A stretch of 64,000 nucleotides of DNA from positions 1,612,001 to 1,676,000 of the forward strand of contig SNVD02004565.1 of assembly GCA_013180625.2 (NCBI GenBank), in the 5' to 3' direction. The notes below the pieces were generated by a model. It did no database searches. It was not told where the DNA came from and worked only from the letters and a program-made list of their open reading frames with translations. Below are positions 12,080-24,240 of the stretch, piece by piece. Both the position numbers and the translations under genes were made by a program. The DNA is from Boswellia sacra. Its lineage: Eukaryota; Streptophyta; Magnoliopsida; Sapindales; Burseraceae. The first letter of the stretch is position 1. Every line of letters starts with the position of its first letter.

Positions 12080-13993
12080 ATTCACTGAAGCAACCCTTCC
12101 AATGTCATCCGGACATAGAAAACATCCAGTTCCTTCATAGAGAGGTCCTTGAATTCCCACAACTCCTTTTACCATATACTAACACATGTATATTTAATTA
12201 GCAGACAAAACATGTTAACTAATCAACATCTTCCCTATGTAGCTAGTTTAAAACAAATAAAATATTTGTAAATTTAAGAATGTTTTTCTGCTTACTTTGT
12301 TCAAAATCACAACTTGGTCGGATGGTCCATCATAGAATAGTTGTGGAAATTGCACAAATCCGCAATCTATTTCATTTCTGCAACCAAGAAGCAGACACAT
12401 TGCTTCACGAACAATCTTTGGATTGTTGGCAAACATGTCGCAGTCCACATTAAGCACAAACGGAGCGTTTGTCATCAACCCAGAAACTCTACTCTGTTTT
12501 GCAAACCAAAAAAAAAAAAAGGTTCCATATAATAATTATTGAAGTAAAATGATAAAGGGTGTCGAGCATTTACATCAAGTTTGGCTCACATGGTACAGAG
12601 AGGAACAACTTACTAGCACATTCATTGCTCCAGCTTTATAATTATGATTAAAATGCGGTTGCTTCTCTCTGGATACATAAATTAAATGTGGTGCTCCATC
12701 TGAGGAGCTCTCCTCGTTCTCCCATATAACCTATTGAAATAAAAAAAATCTTAATAAATCTTGGAATCTATAGCGAGAGCTTCATTTTCACATTTGTTAT
12801 TTGATTGAAAAATGTATATAAATATAAAGTTCATATATAAAGTGATGGGTTCGTCATCAAATAAATATTAATGTGAATTAATAAAAGAAAGTTAAAATAA
12901 ATATTGATAAATAATGCAGTAATAAATTAGTGATGCCACAAGTTTTGTATATAGATTTTTTAAGGGCATCAGCTATGTACCTTGATTATAGTTGGATGGT
13001 TTCGGCAATCTGTGTTGGAGAAAACAGAGAACTCGCTTGTTAGATCAATGGAACAAGACTGAGAAGACTTTTGGGCTGCGGCTTCTATTTTTTGGCTAAG
13101 CTGATTGTACATGTCCTACGATTAAAAAATGAAGACAGGTAAAAATTAAAATCTTCTTAATGTTATATACTACTTGGTCAATGGAATTAATTACACAAAT
13201 CTCACTTTCTTTTACCTTCATCTCTTTCCATTCTTCTTGGAATTGATCCCTTAAATTATTTGCATCATGAGGCGGTGAAGACTCATTGGAGAAGTATCTA
13301 AAGGGAGCTCTAACTTGAACACTATACTTTTTACAAAATGGAACCCGGAGCTTAGCGAACTTAAATGCTTCGACGAGAGAGTAGAAGACAAGAGGTGAGC
13401 AGCCATCATCGGATACGTAGCAAGCAAGCTTGTCAGCTGGATAATCCACTGCCAACAAAGAAAGCACAGTGTTTACGGTGATGATAGGCAGCTCTAGCAC
13501 GGGGTCCGCAGTCGTCACAAACATGTCCACTGGGGGAAGATCAAGTACCCTACATTGAGGAAACAACAATCCAGGAATGTAACTAATTAAGAACATTAAC
13601 TCATGCATGCATGCATAAATATAAATGTATCATAGCATAATGATCGATAGAGTGACTCATGAATAATCAATTTTGAAATTATATTACTCACATTTCCCCC
13701 AGACGTTCCGGATAAGTTTTTAATTCCATAGGAGTCCACTGGATGTTGGTGGTGAGAATCCAAATGAAGGTGAACCATGACTCGCATAAGAAAGCCATAA
13801 ACCAAGCCAATCCATGATTTTGTAGAGATATGAGACGATAGATGAGAAGACAAAACAAAAAGAACAATATGGTGACATTTAAAGCTCTTTGTGAAGTGTT
13901 TTTAATTGTAACTTTTTCATATAGCGGGAAAGAGATTGGCTTGGCCATTGGGAAGGCAGGCTTTCCTTTTAGCCGAATTTTTTTGTGATGCAA

Positions 13994-15450
13994 AATTTTT
14001 GGTGATTTAGAATATCACTTGCATATATAAATGTACATAAGCGCCACCAAAGCTAGCTTGTCGTATTGTCTCTGAGTAGACAACCTAATTAAATATTAAA
14101 AAAAACGTTGAATTGAGCGCTGGTTGCTTGTCAAGCAAGGACTGAAAAACATGACATGCGACTCCGTCATCTGTAGCCACGACCTCTCTTGTCTGTACTT
14201 CTTGTCAAAGAAGACTGCCTTAATTTATTACTTTTTTTTTTTTTCTGAACCCAGCATATTTAGACAAGCAGCCGAACGTCCTTTTCAACAAGATTGAATT
14301 AAATTATAATTCGAGCTGCTTCGATCGTTTAGTCAAAAAGCCACGACGATTATGAATCGGGTCCAAATCAAATCATATATAATCCAAAATCAGGGTTCGG
14401 CTTGATACTTTCCACCAATTATCAGTTGCAACTTGACAGGGGAGGGGATGGAATGGCGTCCACATATACTGCTGCTTGCATATATACTAACTAGTGCTGA
14501 ACATATGGTTGATTGATTTAGATCTACTTCTAGATGCATGCCTAAGCTAATTACATTTGGCAATTTCCACTAGATCACCTAATTATCCATAAAAGAATAT
14601 TGTAGGATCAGCTTCTATAAATCAACGTTTGGTTCTATAATACTAATTAATGATTTATACAATTATTTATTGCATTCAGAAGTTCTAAAAAACATTTAAA
14701 AAGGATGATCGGATATATTGAAACTCTTATCATGATCAGTTACAACTTACAAATATCCATATGTAGACACCAACGGAATAGTTAGCATTTCGCCACTAAT
14801 ATTTACTATAAGTTCTTCATGATATTAATATTTTGATATATTATGCTATATTTGTTTTGTATCCAACTCGCCTAACGTACTATTGCCCTCGAAGATATTG
14901 ATAAAATTAATTATGTCCCGCGATAGCCTGACGGATAGAATAGCACAAGCCACCATTCAGCCTTCACGAAAAATTGTGCTGGCTTTTTTGTTATTGCGTA
15001 TTCTCAAGCTTCCGTCCTATTGCACTCTGTTATTGAAAGATGAATGTGCCTTCACTGTCCCATCCACGTTGTAGAAAAGTCTTTCTCCTTAACCAATCAT
15101 CCATACAGTGGATACTAGTTGACTAATGAAACCCCAAGAGCCAGATTCACAAATATATGCATGCTTCTCTATCATACATTATTGCAGAATCACCGCCCAT
15201 GACTGTGCAGTGTGTGCAGTGCATTATTGAAGTGTTTGTCTAATCGAAAAAGAAAAGATGATTGAGATTTGACCTCAGTCGTCCTGACCTCGGAAAGATA
15301 ATTCCATATGAATACGATGACCCACAGCCACGATAGACGTAAGGCGACACGTATATTTACGGGATTTCATACAAATCAAGATAACATTAATTTCCACTTA
15401 CAACAGTAAATTAAAAAACAACAATATGATCTATGATCTCTACTCAAGTC
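13994..15450. other. Intergenic spacer between Csl genes B and C (duplicated at 35725-37214)
   Basis: Holds the 5' flank of B (a TATATAA stretch near 14033) and the 3' flank of C. It is nearly identical to the D-E spacer at 35725-37214, differing by small indels such as a ~30-bp segment near 36935-36965 that is missing here. Short open frames in it are shared by both copies but resemble nothing known and look accidental. Confidence 0.7.
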
Positions 15451-18400
15451 TCAAGCCATGGCGATGGAGCTCCTTCTACACAAATGTACAAAACATAATG
15501 CCAAAGCAGCTGATTTGAATATGGTTGACAAGGGAATCCCGTATTTTCCTTTCCTGAACAGCCCTTGCACAAATGGCGTGAACGACAACACTACATACAC
15601 ACTACAGAACAACTCACCTAGCCCGGGCCCCTCCCCTTCTTGCGGTTGCAAACCCAACAACCAAGTAACCAATGCCGTCATTTGAACCAGCACAACCGTC
15701 GTGATTGGAACAAAAACCGGGGACTTGTCAAAGACAAACTTTTCTTCGTCATCTTCATCAGAAGTGGATTGGCCTTTTTGTGTAACTTCAAAGACTGTCT
15801 CCGATAATCCTAGAAGCTTGAGTACCACGTTTATAAGTCCAAACAACCATGCACTCAGTGTGATGATTCTACTCATGCGTTGGTAAATCCACCATGCACG
15901 TACTGGGAAACCCGTTCGAATGAATTCTGATAGATTATACATATTGAAGGTCACAAAAGGTGCCAAAAATATATATATCCCTGGTGCCTGGAATGATATA
16001 ATTAGCATAATTAATGTAATTGAAAAAAAAATAATTCTACATACATAACCAAATTCTTATAATCTGAAATAGCAAAAAATTATTTGATAAGAGGTTACTA
16101 CATTATTCATTAACATATCTTTAATATATTTTTTGTTTTATCTGTAGTGTGTTATGTCATCAAGTTATATAATTAGTTAGGTTGTATAACTTAATATATA
16201 TATATGGTATTAGTCTTGAAAGAAATGGATACTAATGTAAAGAGAATTAACATCATTCAAGCTCATCTTGAAGGCACTTTAATTGATCAGTACTGCTCAC
16301 CTTGGGCAAGAAATTGGAGTTGGTGATGATGCAATAAGCTGGTAAAACAGCATAGCATAGCTCAGGGATGGAGCGTAAGCCCCATAAAAGGATCCACAAG
16401 TAGGCCAAGCATTGCCTAAATTGGAGCTTGGCAGTGAGGGTGGCTGATATTGGGTTGCTTTTGCAGAAGAAAACTTCGAGCAATCCTGTAGCCCACCTTT
16501 TCTGTTGAATTATTGCGGATGGCCCACCAGGTGGTGCACACCCTAGAAAGGCCGGAGGGTCTGGTGACAGATAGCCTGACCTCCAACCTTCTGATTGGAT
16601 GACTAACCCTGTAAGGATATCTTCTGTTGTGGAGCCATATCTCCAGCCCAACTGAAAATGGTTTGGAAGAACACAAATATAGTTAATATCGTAATATTAT
16701 TAAACGACATGCAAATAATACGTATAAGAGGATTTTCATCTCATTGTTTGGACTTAAAATTTGAATATTGACCAATTGTTTCCATTTATATCCGGAGATG
16801 CTCCGGAAAAATTGGTGCATTAATAATTAGCACTAAAAAGTTTGCACAAACAAGCTGATGAAAATGTTTTGTAACTGCTACTCACATTTTTACCCCAGCT
16901 ACCACTATAATCGTAAGTGCAACTTGCAACCTGGTAGGCTGCCTCGAGAGATTTTGACAGGTTGCTTGAAAAATCTGTCTCCCCTTTCAAAGCTTGAGCA
17001 GCTGATTTGACGAATTCCTCTGAGTCACCGAATTCTTTTCGTAATTCACTATCAGCTAATTTTTCTGCGAAGGAAAAAGACATTAAGAAATAGTTACCAT
17101 ATCGTACTATATGATTTCACTTCCTGAAAAGTTCTGCTGAGTAATTAAGAAGCAGCACATGCAGTAAAGGAGAAAAATGATTTTGAGAGACTTGAGAAGA
17201 AACAGTTAATTTGAGAACTACTTTTCATTTTTCCTTCGTCTTCTAGATCTTCCGGACATAAACCATAGATAACTTTTCGTCTATGAAAACATCCTGAACC
17301 TCCATAGAAAGGTCCTTGAATTCCCGCAATTCCTTTGCCAACATACTACATAACATGGCCAAAACACCCATTAATTATTAGATTCAAAGTTTTAGAATCC
17401 CCGAATAGAGCAGGTAAATTTCTTTGAAAGAAACATGACTCACTTCATGCAAAAGCAGTAGTTGTTCTGGTCTATTATAGAACATTTGCGGAGTCTGAAT
17501 GTATCCGCAGTCTCTTTCCTTCTCAGAGCCAAGCATCAGACACATTGCCTGACGAAAAATTTCTGGGTTGTTGACATACATGTCGCAGTCCACATTAAGC
17601 ATGAATGGAGCATTTGTCATCAACCCGGATACTCTGGTCTATTTTTCATAACAAAATTAAAATTTAATTAAGATGTTATTATTCCATTTAATTTGAAGTT
17701 ATTGTTTGGACTAGAGCAACTTACTAGTACGTTCATGGCTCCTGCTTTATAATGATGTTGATGCTTTTGCCTCTTCTCTCTCGCTATATAAATGATATGG
17801 GGTACCCTATCCGAAGAACCCTCTCGGTTCTCCCGTATAATCTACACAATAGCTTACGATATAGTAAGTGCATGTCCACGTTCTTACACAGAGTAAGAAA
17901 AAATCAATAGAGTTACCTTGATTATTGTTGGATGGTTTCGGGTTTCTGTATTGGAGAAAACAGCCAAGTCACCAGTAAGATCAAAGGGATCGGGCTTTCG
18001 AGATGCATCTTCTATATTTCTTCTAAATATCTCGTACTCTTCCTGTAAAAGAGATTAAGATAAGTTAACCAATCTTCTATATTTCTAGGAGGCGCTTAAT
18101 GAAAAAGTATGTTAAAATTTTACGAGACTCAATGATTGTTTGACAACGTTGAGATTGAAGCAATGATTAAAATAGAAACAGGACACATTAACAGCGAACT
18201 TGTAATAATTTTTAATCAGATCATTTTTAAGTTGTACACGTAACTCTAACTCACTCTTGTTTTATTATAATTTGTTACCTTTATCACATGCCATTCTTGT
18301 CCGAATTCCAAAGCATTTGGGCTGGTCGAAGGAGAGTCGTCTAGGAAGTACCTAAAAGGAGCTCTAACTTGAAGTTTATACTTCTTACAAAATGCAATCC

Positions 18401-18977
18401 AAAGCTTAGCAAACTTAGATGCTTCAACGAGGGAATAGAAGACAAGGGGTGAGCAGCCATCATCTGAAACATAGCAAGCTAGTTTGTTGGCAGGATAATC
18501 AACTGCCAACAAGGAAAGCACAGTGTTTACAGTGAGTATAGGTGGTTCTAGCACAGGGTCAGCCGTTGTCACAAACATGTCCACTCGAGGAAGCTCCGTT
18601 TCCGGCACCCTGTTGGGTTGAAACACATATATATAAAACAAAAATAAATAACACTTTGCCATAATAATAAAATTGACACTCATAGACAGAAAGGATGAAC
18701 CTTTTATAATTAATTACTACCATTGGTGGAGGCGTTCTGGGAATGGTTTGAATAACATAGGTGTCCATCTCGTGGCAATGATAAGAACCCAGTTGAAGGC
18801 GAACCATGACTCGCACAGAAAAGCCAGAAACCAAGCAAGTCCGTGATGGCTGAGAGAGAGGAGACGATAGACGAGGAGACAAAAGAGAAGGAACAAGATT
18901 GTGACATCCATGGCTCTTTGGGAAGTGTTTTTAAGATGAACTTTTTCGTACAGGGGAAGAGAGAATTGATTGGCCAT
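15451..18977 (-). CDS. Cellulose synthase-like protein, CslB/CslH clade (gene C, intact)
   Basis: Nine exons in transcription order: 18721-18977, 18279-18609, 17917-18042, 17725-17841, 17444-17638, 17222-17345, 16886-17064, 16301-16651, 15451-15987. Exon lengths equal those of gene A except the first (257 against 266). All borders are GT-AG and phases agree, giving 738 aa. It shares with A and E two N-terminal membrane helices, DDG in exon 2, DCDMY in exon 5, TTED and QQKRW in exon 8, and a C-terminal membrane bundle. I chose Met at 18977 (MANQFS) because it aligns with A; an upstream in-frame Met at 18989 would add four residues. Gene C stands head-to-tail after B in the same orientation, and its partner in the duplicated block is E. 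A clean TATA box lies upstream. Expected to encode a working Golgi glucan synthase of unknown product. Confidence 0.92.
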
Positions 18978-19085
18978 GGAGATGAACATTAATCAATGAC
19001 GAAGGAAAAGAAAACTGTTGTGCTTGCAAATGCTTGCAGCCTATGTATGTTTAACAATATTGAAGTTGTTCACGCTAAGCGATCT

Positions 19086-19093
19086 TATTTATA
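19086..19093 (-). promoter_or_regulatory. TATA box of Csl gene C
   Basis: TATAAATA on the minus strand, about 110 bp before the ATG at 18977. The duplicated gene E has TGTAAATA at the same place. Confidence 0.5.
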
Positions 19094-19239
19094 GTGGCTA
19101 ACAAAAATTTAGTGGAAATTTCGAAGTTGCAATGTTCAGCAACATTTCTTCTATTCATTTATATTTTTTAAATAATACTTATACACGTGGATTTGACATT
19201 ATATATTTAATTCTTTAATAATAATAAAATGTGCAATGT

Positions 19240-19249
19240 GCATGTATCC
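19240..19249. repeat. Left target-site duplication of the 8.1-kb insertion
   Basis: GCATGTATCC is repeated at 27361-27370. In the undisturbed copy of this locus (41050-41070) a GCATGTAT sequence occurs once and the two flanks are joined, which defines the empty site. Confidence 0.75.
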
Positions 19250-20649
19250 GGGAAAAGCTAGAGTCCGGCTGCTGTATGGATACAGCAGCCACTATTCCAT
19301 CACCGAATCAGCTGCTGACATTTGGCGTCATGGGAGGAGAGAGACAAAAATGTTTACAGCCCACAGCCGGTTAAATATTGTAAACATTATTTTACAATAT
19401 TTAGTAAAATAATGTTTACTGAAATAATATAAAGTAAACAGAGAATAGTAATATAAGTTAAAAAAATATTGTAAAAACTCTCAAATATTGTAATATGAAA
19501 TAATATAAATTAAAGACAGAATAGTAATAGAAGAAGATAAATTTAGGTATTTATTTAAGGAAAATGTATAAAAAAAAAGAAGAATTTAATTTATAACACA
19601 AAAAAAAGATGAGATTAGGTATTTTAATTTAAAATATATTTTGTCAGTTAAAGAAGATGTGTAAAAAAGAGAAGAATTTAAGAAATTTAAAAAAAGAAAA
19701 AAAAAGATAAGGAATTTAAATTTCTGAATAAATAATTGTTAAAAAGTAAGACATTTATGAAATAAATATGTAATTTAGTTTTTAAAATAAATAAGTGTAT
19801 TAAGAGTTGAAAGCAAAATAGAATTTAATTTTTTCATAATCTTAAGTTAAATTTACCACAACGAGAATTGGTAGAGTTTAGCGGCTGGACCGATCCAACT
19901 AAGGCTTAGCAATTCCCCCTGGATGGTTGAATATTGCCAGCCATAGAGTATAAAAGACAAAGAAACAAGACTATTGCCTGTTGCTAAAATCGGGTGTCTC
20001 CTTCTAGCAGAAGCCCCTTGACGTGTCAAAAGTCCATCTGTTTTGGGTAAATATTTAATAAAATATAAAATACAGAATATTTGATAGTATAATTTAATAT
20101 ATCAAAGTAAGTCTTTTACTATATAAATATGTTATTTATTTTCAAAAATAAATAAGAAAATTGAATTATTATATATAAAATAAGGAAAGTAGACGAGATT
20201 TTTGATGAAGTTTTACAAAAATTTACCCAAGTATTTATATATGGAAGAATAAAAATAAATTAACACGAGGATAATTTAAATATAAAAAATTATAAGTAAA
20301 TTTAATGAAAGTAATATAATATGCAATAATATAAATTAAATAAATAAGAAAAATATAAATATTAAGAAAATATTGAAAGTTAATTTTACCAATGTAATCT
20401 ACGATGTAAGAATAAATAAATAAATAAATAACAAAAATGTAAATATTAAGAGACTATTTAAACTTAATTTAACCAAAGTACTCTAATATGCAAGCAAAAA
20501 AATTATTAACTTGAATTAAAATATTTAGAAATAATTGTACCAAAGTAATCTAATATGCAAGAATAAAATATAAAATAGAAAGAAAAATAATAAAAATAAA
20601 AGAATATTGAGGAGAGACAAATGGCGTAAATTAAAATCATTAATGGACT

Positions 20650-22500
20650 TACTGTTCATCCAGAGCCGTACTTAAGTTTTCAAGAGTCGTAAACAAGCAT
20701 ATAATTGCTATAAACAAGTTATAAAAGTTGGAAATGTCTTTAAAAAAAATCGTAAACAACACTATTGATTTTCTCATTTTATAGCCAATTTTACTGTTCA
20801 TTTTTTCAAGTATATCCTTTGGTGAATATGTGCAAAAGTAGTAAATTACAAATAAAAGTCGTAAACTAATATGCAAAACTTCTAACCAGCAAGTAAACAT
20901 CGTAAACAAATTTACTGTTCATTCGAAGCCGTCGAAAACTAAATTTTTCAAAAGTTATAAATGAGGGTGCAAATGTCGTAAACAAAGCTACAAAAGTCAG
21001 AAATGTTTTAAAAAATCGTAATCAACACTATTAAGTTTCTCATTTTATAGCCAAATCTACTATTCATTTTTTCAAATTTGTCCTTTGACAAATTTGTGGA
21101 AAAGTCATAAATTACAAATAAAAGTCGTAATCCAATGTGCAAAAGTCGTAAACACCATATAAAAATCATAAACGAGATTACTGTTCATTTGAAGCTGTCG
21201 AAAACTAAAATTTTGAAAAGTCGTAAACCAGCGTGCAAATGTCGTAAACAAACTATAAAAGTCAGAAATGCCTTAAAAAAGTCGTAACCAACACTATTGA
21301 GTTTCTCGTTTTATAGCCAACTTTACTATTCATTTTTTCAAATTTGTCATTCGTGGAAAAGTCATAAATCACAAATAAAAGTCGTAATCTAATGTGCAGA
21401 AGTCGTAAACACCCTGTAAAAATTATAAACGAGATTACTGTTTATTTGAAGCTGTCGAAAACTAAAATTTTGAAAAGTCGTAAACAAGAGTGCCAATGTC
21501 GTAAACAAACTGTAAAAGTCAGAAATGTCTTAAAAAAGTCGTAAGCAGCACTATTGAGTTTCTCATTTTATAGCCAAATTTACTATTCATTTTTTCAAAT
21601 TTGTCCATTGACAAATTCGTGGAAAAGTCATAAATTACAAATAAAAGTCGTAATCCAATATGCAAAAGTCGTAAACACCCTGTAAAAATCATAAACGAGA
21701 TTACTGTTCATTTGAAGCTGTCGAAAACCAAAATTTTGAAAAGTCGTAAACAAGAGTGCAAATGTCGTAAACAAACTGTAAAAGTCAGAAATGTCTTAAA
21801 AAAGTCGTAAGCAGCACTATTGAGTTTCTCATTTTATAGCCAAATTTACTATTCATTTTTTCAAATTTGTCCATTGACAAATTCGTGGAAAAGTCATAAA
21901 TTACAAATAAAAGTCGTAATTCAATGTGCAAAAGTCGTAAACACCCTGTAAAAATCATAAACGAGATTACTGTTCATTTGAAGCTGTCGAAAACTAAAAT
22001 TTTGAAAAGTCGTAAACAAGAGTGCAAATGTCGTAAACACACTGTAAAAGTCAGAAATGTCTTAAAAAAGTCGTAAGCGACACTATTGAGTTTCTCATTT
22101 TATAGCCAAATTTACTGTTTATTTTTTCAAATTTGTCCATTGACAAATTCGTGGAAAAGTCATAAATTACAAATAAAAGTCGTAATCCAATGTGCAAAAG
22201 TCGTAAACACCCTGTAAAAATCATAAACGAGATTACTGTTCATTTGAAGCTGTCGAAAACTAAAATTTTGAAAAGTCGTAAACGAGAGTACAAATGTCGT
22301 AAACAAACTATAAAAGTCAGAAATGTCTTAAAAAAGTCGTAACTGACACTATTGAGTTTCTCATTTTATAGCCAATTTACTATTCATTTTTTCAAATTTG
22401 TCCTTTGACGAATATGTAAAAGTTATAAATTACAAACAAAAGTTGTAAACCAATATGCGCGCAAAACTTGTAAACACCTAAGTAAAAATCATAAATGAAG
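20650..22500. repeat. Tandem array, ~266-bp unit, about seven copies
   Basis: The landmark TTCTCATTTTATAGCC (or close variant) recurs near 20771, 21037, 21303, 21560, 21826, 22092 and 22358: steps of 266 bp except one of 257, where a short segment around the word ACAAATTCG is missing. Inside each unit the word GTCGTAAAC or AGTCGTAA recurs many times, so the unit itself looks built from a shorter motif. Middle copies are the most alike and edge copies more diverged, as expected from unequal exchange. No coding capacity. Confidence 0.9.
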
Positions 22501-22865
22501 TCATTCCTGCCATACATAATTTGATTGATTAGTAATTTATTGATTAATTTAACGCTACAATAGAATGGAAAGAAATTAGTTTAACATAATCAATATTTTA
22601 ACAAAATTTATTTTAAATTAAATTATTTCTGACATTTTAATATATAATATATACTGGATGTAATAAAATAATTAAATAACTTTCATATTTAGTTGATTTT
22701 ATCCAATTTTATCATAATTTGAATTAATTTATACAATTTATTTAAGTATGATTATCTTAGTATAAGATAATCTTATCCAAAATGTAAAAAGGAATTGGTA
22801 TTAAATTTAGTAGTAATTCAATCGTGATGTACAACTTCTTCTATACACATTTAATTGATTAGGCC

Positions 22866-22868
<3 letters not shown>

Positions 22869-22911
<43 letters not shown>

Positions 22912-22975
22912 CATATATATATACATATATATTTATTTATTTATTTATAGACACACACACACACATACACATATC
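22869..22975. repeat. Compound microsatellite (AT, TATT, AC)
   Basis: A long (AT)n tract, then interrupted TATATACA, a TTTA run and an AC run. Simple repeat inside the 8.1-kb insertion. Confidence 0.9.
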
Positions 22976-24190
22976 TATTTAGTTGGCTTGAAATAATTTT
23001 ACATATGCACTTTACTTATAATTATTTTAACTAATCAATTTATTGATTTGAGTATTTCATAAAATCACTTAGATATTATTTTATATTTTATAAAAAATGT
23101 AAACAAAGCTCGGTATCTAATATTGACCCCCTCGCCATAAACAGTGACCGGCCAACTTTCTCTGTTGTTTAATTTGAAACTCCTAATTGGAAACCAACAC
23201 AATCACCTCCCAATAAATACTAACATAACCGTTAGTTTGTTATAAATTAATTGTAGGTGTAGTATAATTCTTTTTAAATATGAAGTATGATGATGATTAT
23301 TTATCGGTTTACTATATTAATCAAATGACTTTAATTTGAATACAGTCCCAAATTTTATATACTAAAGTTAAGTACTAAATATTTTCATGTTATTTTTGCT
23401 AAAATTTATCATAAGTAAACTTAAAAAAAAATAAAACAAATTATTTGCATAATATTTAAATACAAGTAGTTAGTACATAATCACATTTTACTAATTAATT
23501 ATGGTGATGTAAATTTAAAAAGTTTTTCACTATAATGACATGATTGAAAATGGTAAATCCATTCATTATTCATTTTATTAAAATAAAAGGCATAAGTGTT
23601 TATTTATTTTCAATAAAATATATATTTATTTAGTAATTAATGACATATTTTTTAGATATATTTTTAATTAATTATGATTCTTTTATAAAAGTAAATATTT
23701 TACAAATTAATATTTATTTCCATTACCTTTTTTAATTTATTTATTTTAATATAAAGTAATTTAATGTGTTATTGCTTTAAATATATTAATTAATGCTATT
23801 TATTTCTTTAAAATTTTTCGTTAATGTTTGTGAGCTTTAATGCTTTATCTTTGTGTCCTTAACTTGGAACCTACAAAAAATATTTGGAAAAACCAAATTT
23901 ATTATTTAAATTGTGTACTTTTTTTTTGTAAACTAAACTTTTTTTTTGTAAACTAAATAATTAGAGGGAAGAATATTATTATTTTTATATATTTTCACAA
24001 TTATCCAATAAAATTATTTTATATTTTTAAGAATAAAAGTCAATATTGTATTATTATATATGTCAATAACAAACAATAAAGCTAGTATAATATGTTATAT
24101 CGATATATATTTGTAAAACATTATATTATTTTATAAATTCGATTTACTAACAAATATTAAAATTTTTTGCCACAGTTCATCTTAATAAAT
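22976..24190. other. AT-rich non-coding DNA in the 8.1-kb insertion
   Basis: Extremely AT-rich with no open frame of note. A short duplicated phrase (TTTTTTTTGTAAACTAAA-like) occurs near 23920-23960. No recognisable gene or element terminus. Confidence 0.5.
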
Positions 24191-24240
24191 ATTATATATT
24201 GTAAACAATGAAAGGCAAAATACAATCTCTACCAACTAAA

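Larger units (their letters stand above)
9490..12890. repeat. Two tandem 1.7-kb units inside Csl gene B
   Basis: Unit 1 (about 9490-11190) and unit 2 (about 11190-12890) align with a constant offset of about 1700 bp and very few differences (for example 9794-10135 against 11494-11835). On the minus strand each holds exons 4, 5 and shortened 6, then filler, then exons 2 and 3 and part of intron 3. The right border continues into the single-copy exon 3 / intron 3 of the gene; the left border joins intron 6. The near-identity indicates a recent duplication. Confidence 0.9.
7954..13993 (-). pseudogene. CslB/CslH-type gene B, internally triplicated and catalytically altered
   Basis: Exons, in transcription order: 1 (13692-13993), 2 (13216-13549), 3 (12981-13115), 4 (12614-12730), 5 (12296-12493), 6-delta (about 12080-12178), 2' (11521-11854), 3' (11286-11420), 4' (10913-11029), 5' (10596-10793), 6-delta' (about 10380-10478), 2'' (9821-10154), 3'' (9586-9720), 7 (9050-9231), 8 (8594-8944), 9 (7954-8505). 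Exons 2-6 thus recur because of two tandem 1.7-kb units. The shortened exons 6 run into filler and have lost the donor kept in gene D. Exon 3'' ends in phase 0, whereas exon 7 needs one carried base, so joining 3'' to 7 shifts the frame. QxxRW in exon 8 reads QQKSW (Arg lost) and TED reads NED. No intact enzyme can be made; truncated transcripts are possible. Start: Met at 13993 or at 13948 (MAKPISF), the latter aligning with the other genes. Confidence 0.88.

Noticed and set aside
14883..15074. 63-codon open frame repeated at 36613-36804
   Set aside because: It is preserved only because the spacer was duplicated; no recognisable product or regulatory context.
20650..22500. Repeat array considered as a CRISPR-like array
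   Set aside because: Units are ~266 bp with no unique spacers in a plant nuclear context; it is an ordinary tandem satellite.
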